From positions 62,765,848 to 62,829,847 of the forward strand of contig OV277871.1 of assembly GCA_922989275.2 (NCBI GenBank): a stretch of DNA of 64,000 nucleotides, in the 5' to 3' direction. A model generated the notes under the pieces. That model saw only the letters and a list, made by a program, of their open reading frames with translations, did no database searches and had not been told where the DNA came from. Positions 62,901-64,000 of this stretch are shown piece after piece. Source of the DNA: Gari tellinella. Its lineage: Eukaryota; Mollusca; Bivalvia; Cardiida; Psammobiidae. The translations under genes and the position numbers were made by a program. Position 1 is the first letter of the stretch. Every line of letters starts with the position of its first letter.

Positions 62901-63426
62901 TGCCTGTACACATACCGGTAGGACTGTTAGTGACAATATATTCAAGTAACTAGTTCTGTAACTTCTGTTCCTACTCTTTTATGTTAGATGCTGAATGTTC
63001 AATTTTGTTTTGAATAGAGTTAATCAGTTCAACCCGTTACGCTATAGCCTGTTTCTAGTTTGAAGACAGGTGACCCTGTAAGGTTGGTTGAAAGTAGGCA
63101 TATTTTCTGCTTTACTTTCAACCTACTTTAAGTGGTCACCTGTCTTCAAAACTAGAAACATGCTATGCGGTAATGGGTTAACTCATGTACACAGTGTTTT
63201 TGTTTTTTCTATTTTCAGAAGGTGTGCTACGCCCGAGAATATGCCACACCAGCTATAACCCTGCATGAAATGGCCAACACTATTCCCTTCTCTGGTTTGA
63301 CCAAAGAAGCCATGAATGAACAGGCCAAAGCATTCTCAGATTTGGTTACCAAACTTATAGATGACGATAAATTCAACCAAAATGTCCAAAAGCTGAAGGA
63401 TAAAGTGACCATGGTATATTTTGATG
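29311..63426 (+). CDS. STING1: Tandem TIR-STING-TIR-STING receptor (3' end beyond window)
   Basis: The gene predicts a fused innate-immune receptor: two units, each an NADase-type TIR fold followed by a STING cyclic-dinucleotide-binding domain. Exons are 29311-29746, 31603-31698, 36537-36763, 37580-37763, 39269-39342, 42286-42330, 42720-42974, 50037-50157, 59514-59630, 60177-60391 and 63219-63426. All have GT/AG borders and matching phases (1,1,0,1,0,0,0,1,1,0,1) and give 659 codons. Domains: TIR1 about 9-145; STING1 about 150-339; linker 340-354; TIR2 about 361-479; STING2 from about 483 on. No transmembrane segments are seen; the TIR stands where vertebrate STING has its membrane helices, as in oyster TIR-STING. 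TIR2 cannot start its own gene easily: the codon before GCT at 42720 is TAG in frame, and the first Met lies deep in the domain. The stop is outside the window. Alternative: an isoform ending after exon 6. Domain calls are by eye. Confidence 0.8.
30079..30240. mobile_element. TTAACCC-type MITE, left part
   Basis: It starts TTAACCCTCTACTCCATAGC. After interruptions by a LINE tail (30236-30525) and a TTAA element (30562-31512), its right arm seems to continue at 30526-30561 and after 31512. Confidence 0.6.
30236..30525 (-). mobile_element. LINE 3' end, antisense, with ATG-repeat tail
   Basis: On the minus strand it encodes pieces such as ERPKMTWKTLAERDR and MWRSNVRSAMRAVSQLPGRG in nearby frames, typical of the C-terminal end of an RTE-like LINE open frame. 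It ends in a (TGA)n tail at its 3' end, the CATCATCAT run at 30236-30258. Confidence 0.6.
30562..31512. mobile_element. TTAA-flanked inverted-repeat element
   Basis: TTAAGGGTGTATCAATGTCA at the left and TGACATTGATACACCCTTAA at the right are inverted. TTAA is at both outer edges, the target duplication of piggyBac-type elements. Internal segments (about 30775-30850 and 31219-31295) are also inverted copies of one another. No transposase frame. Confidence 0.75.
31603..31698 (+). CDS. Exon: start of STING1 domain
   Basis: The acceptor is TTTTTGCAG. Residues 146-177 read EKVTMTTLLPAGNVAVGL then VYNYFVGYLRIILP. This matches the first helix of the human STING ligand-binding domain ([20 protein letters not shown]). 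The Tyr that stacks on the ligand base (human Tyr167) is Tyr171, and Gly166 is kept; Ser162 is Asn. Confidence 0.9.
31847..32094. mobile_element. GATCAG foldback MITE
   Basis: It is the inverted counterpart of 8815-9064, starting TTAAACCCTAGTCCCGCC and ending GGGAGGAAAGAGTTAA. The central palindrome is GGGCTCCGAAAGGAGCCC. Confidence 0.8.
32425..32505. repeat. Palindromic repeat
   Basis: ACAGTGAAACAGAAAGCTTA and its complement TTCTGTTTTACTGT form a hairpin. It is a relative of the AAAGCAGG palindromes. Confidence 0.6.
32598..33200. mobile_element. ACTCATTATAATCGTC foldback cluster
   Basis: A palindrome at about 32607-32675 (CTACTCATTATAATCGTC / GACGATTTTAATGAGTAG) is followed by inverted copies of TTACTCCCTCTTATCTGGA and a second palindrome at 33065-33118. 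A minus-strand LINE tail with a CATCATCAT run (32936-33060) sits between them. Confidence 0.6.
33276..35579. mobile_element. 2.3-kb terminal-inverted-repeat element
   Basis: The inverted ends are CATGGAGGAATTATACCCTG plus GAGAAG and their complement ending at 35579. It is flanked by CCCATTA on both sides (33269-33275 and 35580-35586), a 7-bp target duplication. Inside are three ~180-bp tandem units (33385-33928), a TCTG-rich run (33940-34085) and a short antisense Penelope-like 3' end near 34860-34950. No transposase is seen. It is inserted in a TTAACCC-type MITE. Confidence 0.8.
33385..33928. repeat. ~180-bp tandem repeat, three copies
   Basis: Near-identical units contain CTTTTAATGTCATCTTTTCG, ATCTTACGCGTAGTACAAAA and GAGAGAAAAACGTATTTTTT. 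Unit starts are near 33395, 33573 and 33752. Confidence 0.9.
35580..35821. mobile_element. TTAACCC-type MITE, right part after insertion
   Basis: The left end is GTTAACCCATTA at 33264-33275. The rest follows the 2.3-kb insert and includes the palindrome GAATGTGCCTTAAGGCACATTC, ending TTAATAGGTTAA. Confidence 0.75.
35890..36260. mobile_element. Two adjacent TTAACCC-type MITEs
   Basis: One runs from ATTAATCCATTACCACATAG to ATGGGGTAATGGGTTAA (ends 36019). A second starts TTACCCATTACCCCATAGCC at about 36087 and is worn at its right end. Confidence 0.65.
36399..36476. repeat. 38-bp direct duplication
   Basis: AGATGTAAGACTTTTGTGAG with the following 18 bases stands twice in a row, ending about 60 bases before the exon at 36537. 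Confidence 0.85.
36537..36763 (+). CDS. Exon: STING1 central part
   Basis: Residues 178-253 start ALQDAAKDSDYNKENKMFPR and continue LLLLIPKSSKVP, matching LPELQAR... and RLYILLPLD of vertebrate STING. The strand that carries Arg238 in human STING is PPVYSISYKDSE, with Pro at the Arg position in my alignment. It ends GAG|GTAAAC, phase 0. Confidence 0.85.
36838..37244. mobile_element. TTAACCC-type MITEs, overlapping copies
   Basis: A long-arm copy starts TTAACCCTTACCCCATTAAT. A second starts ACCATTACCCCATAGCCTAT near 37003 with palindrome GCAGAATGTGCCTTAATGCT, ending GGAATAACGGGTTA. Confidence 0.65.
37580..37763 (+). CDS. Exon: STING1 ligand strand and helix
   Basis: Residues 254-314, PYYFVGECPFILETMHKINE... 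to VHLISYD. It corresponds to EYATPLQTL... of human STING. The Glu260 and Thr263 positions read Val258 and Cys261. The exon is 184 bases, 24 shorter than its two homologues at 2838 and 63219. Confidence 0.85.
37778..38025. mobile_element. GATCAG foldback MITE
   Basis: It is a third copy of the 8815/31847 type: CTTTGAACCCTAGTCACC to GGGAGGAAATAGTTAA, with the core GGGCTCCTTAAGGAGCCC. It begins 15 bases after the exon ending 37763. Confidence 0.75.
38060..38235. mobile_element. TTAACCC-type MITE, left part
   Basis: TTTAACCTATTACCCCATAG, then the palindrome AGCAGAATGTGCCTCAAGGT. The right arm breaks at about 38220 where another repeat begins. Confidence 0.65.
38520..38790 (+). pseudogene. Penelope-like element GIY-YIG remnant
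   Basis: Translation gives LCKYLLEGLHFYFKGKIFYV, then NLLYTMVCNRCKKYYISQTI. This resembles the Cys-containing linker and GIY-YIG endonuclease start of Penelope-like retroelements. In-frame stops show decay. The text around 39010-39060 (GAAGAGCGGTAATGGCGAAA) may be its 3' end. Confidence 0.6.
39269..39342 (+). CDS. Exon: last helix of STING1
   Basis: Residues 315-339, EAEGFPAEAMWKTFHEELRQ then GKSPP. It matches the end of the vertebrate ligand-binding domain (SSFSLSQEVLRHLRQ). The acceptor is ACATTTTCAG; the donor CCACCA|GTAAGT is in phase 0. Confidence 0.8.
39355..39548. mobile_element. TTAACCC-type MITE
   Basis: It runs from TTTACCCCATAGACTGTTTC to ATAAGGGTTAA, with the short palindrome AAAGCAGGCTGAAAG / AACAGCCTGCTTTAAG. 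It starts about a dozen bases after the exon ending 39342. Confidence 0.7.
39640..39858. mobile_element. TTAACCC-type MITE, truncated
   Basis: ACTCATTTCTTAATAGTCTG, the palindrome around GCAGAATGTTGCTTAAGGTG, and the long arm to GGAGGAATATATTTTCGTAG, where a Helitron-like element cuts in. Confidence 0.6.
39859..41306 (+). mobile_element. Full-length TTTTTAGCTCACC-type element
   Basis: The 5' end is TTTTTAGCTCAACTGGCACG with pairing arm GTGCCAAGGTGAGCT. Four internal units follow. The 3' end is CAGGTGAGCGATATTTAGGC, hairpin GGCCCGCATGGGCC, TCTTGTT. It interrupts a MITE and lies in the intron between 39342 and 42286. Confidence 0.8.
41325..42130. mobile_element. TTAACCC-type MITE split by a Helitron-like element
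   Basis: The left part (41325-41421) has TTTACTCCATAATATGTTTC and AAAGCAGGATGAAAGCCTGC. The right arm (42027-42130) has GAACTATTTTCTTCAGTGGA and GGAGTAATGAG. Confidence 0.65.
41422..42026 (+). mobile_element. TTTTTATGCCCCCGG element with ~170-bp tandem core
   Basis: It starts TTTTTATGCCCCCGGCATCG, pairing with GATGCGGGAGCATA. Three units share AGATTTTACCGTTTCGTCTA and CCTTGACCTAATTTGGACTT. It ends with GCCACCGGGGGCATAAGCGT, the hairpin GCGTTTATTGAACGC, then AGTCTTGTTT. A related 3' end lies at 49600-49688. Confidence 0.75.
42286..42330 (+). CDS. Exon: 15-residue linker between STING1 and TIR2
   Basis: It encodes VQKKLINKEGKLDGT in phase 0 at both borders, between TTCCACAG and the strong donor ACT|GTAAGT. 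Reading through would add 29 residues and stop at 42415-42417, a possible short isoform with one TIR and one STING. Confidence 0.7.
42372..42470. mobile_element. Short TTAACCC-type MITE
   Basis: TTAACCCTTTACTCTATAGC to TGATCAAAGGGTTAA, with AAAGCAGGCTGAAAG inside. It starts about 40 bases after the linker exon. Confidence 0.65.
42720..42974 (+). CDS. Exon: TIR2, first part
   Basis: Residues 355-439 include SSVYITNIDTEADKTTADQV (strand A, helix A), VHFTNGDGDLTLQGMKKASF (a BB/helix B region several residues shorter than in TIR1) and YVFIVSEEAIRDKTFKMQYD. The last segment aligns without gaps to TIR1 ILVTKNALKSEWVTFEML and puts Gln424 where TIR1 has Glu85, and Thr420 where it has Trp81. Both borders are phase 0. 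Confidence 0.85.
43045..43135. repeat. ACTCATTAGAATCGTC palindrome
   Basis: TACTCATTAGAATCGTCTCT and its complement AGACGATTCTAATGAGTAGT form a near-perfect hairpin. The same family is at 32607 and 57870. Confidence 0.75.
43250..49365. repeat. 24-bp minisatellite, ~6.1 kb, with higher-order structure
   Basis: The unit is CAGTGACCACTCAATAATAC plus CACA, roughly 250 copies. As 24 is a multiple of three, both strands show long spurious frames (SDHSIIPH and VVLLSGHC repeats). Variant units recur in blocks: text from 44007 to about 44550 repeats 1724 bases later (45731-46275) nearly unchanged, and the block with 'ggccactaaataataccacatgtg' also returns near 47700 and 48413. It lies in the 7.1-kb intron between the two TIR2 exons. 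Confidence 0.95.
49440..49688 (+). mobile_element. 3' part of a TTTTTATGCCC-type element
   Basis: It ends GACCTAATTTGGACTTAGAG... GCCTTGAATGCAGCCTCTTGTTT in pieces, like the element at 41422-42026. The 5' end is missing, possibly replaced by the minisatellite. Confidence 0.55.
49748..49992. mobile_element. MITE with GTTTCATAAAACTTTG termini
   Basis: The inverted ends are TTTCATAAAACTTTGTACGAC and GTGCAAAGTTTTATGAAAC in shortened form. The central palindrome pairs CTTTGGAATCGTCTT with AAGACGATTCCAAAG. It ends 44 bases before the exon at 50037. Confidence 0.75.
50037..50157 (+). CDS. Exon: TIR2, second part
   Basis: Residues 440-479, VVGVLPKGTDVKQLPQNYSW then ITLLKETEPEYLQKLWIAIQ. It matches the final strand and helix of TIR1 (LVFEGVSEEE..., NWFDGLKETI). 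The acceptor TGTTTAAAG lies 44 bases after a MITE. It ends CAAT|GTAAGG, phase 1. Confidence 0.85.
50168..50372. mobile_element. TTAACCC-type MITE
   Basis: It has CCCTTTGCTCCATACATACA at the left and CTATGGAGTAAAGGGGTAAA at the right, beginning about ten bases after the exon ending 50157. Confidence 0.6.
51789..52334 (+). mobile_element. tRNA-containing inverted-repeat element, copy 2
   Basis: TTAAAGGGACTCGCAACCGG to TCTGGTTGCGAGTCGCTTTAA. It is almost the same length and sequence as 18480-19026 but in the other orientation. The tRNA-like segment reads on the plus strand at about 52101-52195. Confidence 0.8.
52101..52195 (+). tRNA. Degenerate tRNA-like segment in copy 2
   Basis: TGGTCCATTGGTCTAAGCGG and GGGTTCGAATCCCACC look like A and B boxes. 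Stem pairing is incomplete, as in copy 1. Confidence 0.4.
52357..52583. mobile_element. TTAACCC-type MITE
   Basis: TAACCCTTTCCCCCATAAAT to CTATGGGGTAAAGGGTAAAA, with the palindrome AAAGCAGGCTGAAAG / TTTTCAACCTGTTTTAAG. Confidence 0.65.
53555..53592. repeat. Perfect 38-bp palindrome
   Basis: AGAGACAGTGTATAGCCAT is followed at once by its reverse complement. It lies inside the 4.3-kb element; GGATG-containing flanks extend the pairing weakly. Confidence 0.75.
54235..54340. promoter_or_regulatory. GC-richer patch with CRE-like and YY1-like motifs
   Basis: In AT-rich surroundings lies TTACGTCACACAGGTAAACA directly followed by AAATGGCGGCCCCC. TTACGTCA is CRE/ATF-like; AAAATGGCGGC is YY1-like and could double as a start codon (16-codon frame only). 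It may be a promoter remnant carried by the 4.3-kb element. Speculative. Confidence 0.25.
55323..56545 (+). mobile_element. TTTTTAGCTCGCC element with ~180-bp tandem core
   Basis: The 5' end TTTTTAGCTCGCCTGTACGT pairs with TACATGACGAGCT. Five to six units share TGTGTGTATATGGACAAGAC and CTTGACCTTGAACTTAGGGC. The 3' end is GGTGGCGAGCTTTGTTGTC, hairpin GTTGTCTCTCTGACAAC, then TCTTGTTT. Same plan as the TTTTTAGCTCACC elements. Confidence 0.8.
56787..56912. mobile_element. TTAACCC-type MITE core
   Basis: The palindrome AGCAGAATGTGCCCTAAGGC is flanked by AAAGCAGGCTGAAAGTAAAG and its complement; it lies within other repeat text (inverted CTGCCAT / GGCAGCC on either side). Confidence 0.65.
57040..57395. 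mobile_element. Two adjacent palindromic MITEs
   Basis: The first has CACTGTACCCCATATCCTG to GGAGTAAAAGGGTGAA. The second has AAAGCAAGATGAAAGTAAAG pairing with CTTTACTTTCATATTGTTTAAAG and ends GGAGGAAAGGGTTC. Confidence 0.6.
57400..59090. other. Intron stretch with few recognisable repeats
   Basis: It contains a palindrome of the ACTCATTAGAATTGTC family at about 57870-57950 and a worn GATCAG foldback near 58475-58540. No exon fits between the phase-1 borders at 50157 and 59514. Confidence 0.5.
59093..59356. mobile_element. TTAACCC-type MITE
   Basis: GTAACCCCTTACTCCATAGA to GAGTAAAGGGCTAAAG. The palindrome centres on GCAAAATGCATTTAAATTAA. Confidence 0.65.
59514..59630 (+). CDS. Exon: start of STING2 domain
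   Basis: Residues 480-518, CKKTMSESIPVGKVFEGLSY then AYLLNYLGLAV. It is colinear with the STING1 exon at 31603, down to the shared phase 1 borders. The ligand-stacking Tyr is Tyr505; Gly166 is replaced by Asn504 and Ser162 by Ala500. Confidence 0.88.
59700..59870. mobile_element. Worn TTAACCC-type MITE fragments
   Basis: CCCCCATAGCCAGATTATAG with TGCAGGTTAAAATTAAAGCA, then a second start TTTACTCCATAGCATGTATC. Confidence 0.5.
60177..60391 (+). CDS. Exon: STING2 central part
   Basis: Residues 519-590 start GFRQRFEDAMTKFSVECPCV and continue PRVFVIVPKSCTF, matching the RLYILLP strand. The later strand is FLQLYRLTLSDGK; Gln580 falls at the human Arg238 position. It ends GGAAAG|GTATGT, phase 0. 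Confidence 0.85.
60398..60632. mobile_element. TTAACCC-type MITE
   Basis: It begins TTAACCCATTACCCCATAGC only seven bases after the exon ending 60391, so it contributes the start of the intron. Confidence 0.75.
60808..61050. mobile_element. TTAACCC-type MITE, complete
   Basis: TTAACCCATTACCCCCATAG to TATGGGGTTATGGGTTAA, with the palindrome AAAGCAGAAGGCACAATCTG. Confidence 0.75.
61253..62432 (+). mobile_element. Tc1/mariner element, internally deleted
   Basis: The inverted ends CTAAAAGAAATTAGAAACGC and GCGTTTCTAAATTCCTTTAG are flanked by TA (61251-61252 and 62433-62434), the standard target of the superfamily. It carries a broken transposase. It sits in the intron between 60391 and 63219. 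Confidence 0.85.
61543..62229 (+). pseudogene. Tc1/mariner transposase, decayed
   Basis: The reading starts at ATG 61543 (MAMPRLRNDQR) and meets TAA at 61576. After that come helix-turn-helix text SQSNVVNHLTVQKSTISRLY, a GLPRVTSRRD linker and GIRARKPYVRLPLTRPQRRR. Near residue SVLFIDKY the frame jumps straight to SPDLLPLEHLWNVLSGRV, so the central catalytic part is deleted. TAG at 62128-62130 replaces the Trp expected in QEEW, and the frame ends at TGA 62227-62229. It cannot make an active transposase. Confidence 0.85.
62440..63020. other. Intron stretch with a worn foldback
   Basis: Only a degraded GATCAG-type foldback is seen (about 62695-62775: TAAACTGTGTAGATCGAGAT / GATTAGGATTTGTACTGTTT). 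Confidence 0.5.
63029..63182. mobile_element. TTAACCC-type MITE, compact and fully palindromic
   Basis: TTCAACCCGTTACGCTATAG to GCTATGCGGTAATGGGTTAA. The two halves pair almost along the whole 154 bases. This compact form shows the structure of the family best. It ends 36 bases before the STING2 exon at 63219. Confidence 0.85.
63219..63426 (+). CDS. Exon: STING2 ligand strand and helix
   Basis: Residues 591-659, KVCYAREYATPAITLHEMAN to VTMVYFD. Glu597 and Thr600 match human Glu260 and Thr263. The exon is 208 bases, like 2838-3045. It ends TTTGATG|GTAAGA in phase 1; the last exon lies outside the window. Confidence 0.88.
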
Positions 63427-63507
63427 GTAAGACAAAGTACACACCTAACACACAGTATTTAACCCTTTTTCCTCTGACTTGTTTGCAATGTTTAAGACAA
63501 AAGGTTT

Positions 63508-63790
63508 CATAACCCATTACCCCATGTTTCTAGTTTGAAAACAGGTGACCACTTAAAGCAGATTGAGAGTAAAGCAGAATGTGCCTTAAGTCACATTCTA
63601 CTTTACTTCCAGCTTGCTTTAAGCTTCCATCTTCTAGAATTAAGGAGCAATTTATGTAACTTATAAAGCATACTCATGACTGTATGAAGTGACGCTATTT
63701 TCTTCAGTGGAGGCATAAATTAAAGTACAGTCAAACCTGTCAAATGTAGTTCAAATGTGTATCTTTGGAGTTGTGGCTTAAAGGAGGCTG
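63508..63790. mobile_element. TTAACCC-type MITE, long-arm form
   Basis: It begins ATAACCCATTACCCCATGTT. The palindrome is AAAGCAGAATGTGCCTTAAG, and the long arm runs through TATTTTCTTCAGTGGAGGC. Confidence 0.7.
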
Positions 63791-64000
63791 AAAGTAAAGC
63801 AGAGAGCTCCTTTCAGGATGCAGAAACTTTTTGCCAATGTCGCTATAGATCATGGTAGAAACAGGAAAAGGCATTGCACATGAGGAATAGGTAATACAGT
63901 GCTCTTTCCCAACAACAATTTCCTCCTTACAACAATGCTTTCCGCTCTTCCAAAAAGCAAGACAATTATGCTCCAACTTTTTCATGGATGTAATGTCTCT

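Noticed and set aside
42720..63426. A separate TIR-STING gene starting at TIR2
   Set aside because: The codon before the exon is an in-frame stop, no ATG start is available, and phases join it to the preceding linker exon. It is still possible if an unseen small first exon exists.

Overview
This is a eukaryotic, intron-rich, AT-rich and repeat-saturated window. The repeats (TTTTTAGCTCACC-type elements, tRNA-derived SINEs, dense palindromic MITEs) and a TIR-STING gene architecture point to a bivalve mollusc. The species cannot be fixed from the sequence. Nothing here is prokaryotic, and almost every long open frame outside the exons listed is repeat sequence.

Two STING-family genes lie head to tail on the + strand. 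The first is cut by the left edge. Only its last two coding exons are visible (2838-3045 and 5468-5577, stop at 5575-5577). They encode the end of a cyclic-dinucleotide-binding domain and a short tail. The second starts at 29311 and runs off the right edge. Eleven coding exons with compatible splice phases (29311-29746, 31603-31698, 36537-36763, 37580-37763, 39269-39342, 42286-42330, 42720-42974, 50037-50157, 59514-59630, 60177-60391, 63219-63426) predict one polypeptide with the order TIR-STING-TIR-STING, 659 codons so far. TIR1 keeps the glutamate expected of NAD-cleaving TIR domains. TIR2 is shorter and has Gln at that position. STING1 has lost several ligand-contact residues that STING2 keeps. 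This tandem receptor is the main finding. TIR-STING fusions are known in oysters and bacteria; I cannot check whether a doubled version has been described.

Layout: 1-2827 nested Helitron-like elements; 2838-5577 end of gene 1; 5.8-29.2 kb intergenic, filled with Helitron-like elements, SINEs, foldback MITEs, a LINE remnant and minisatellites; 29.3-63.4 kb the tandem gene. Its introns hold a 2.3-kb TIR element (33276-35579), a Penelope-like remnant (about 38.5 kb), a 6.1-kb 24-bp minisatellite (43.25-49.36 kb) inside the intron that splits TIR2, a 4.3-kb terminal-inverted-repeat element (50577-54862), and a decayed Tc1/mariner copy (61253-62432). Short palindromic MITEs with TTAACCC ends occur in almost every intron.

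Exon boundaries rest on hand-read AG/GT sites, phase and homology, not on transcripts. Domain alignments were made by eye. No promoter or poly(A) signal could be assigned with confidence.
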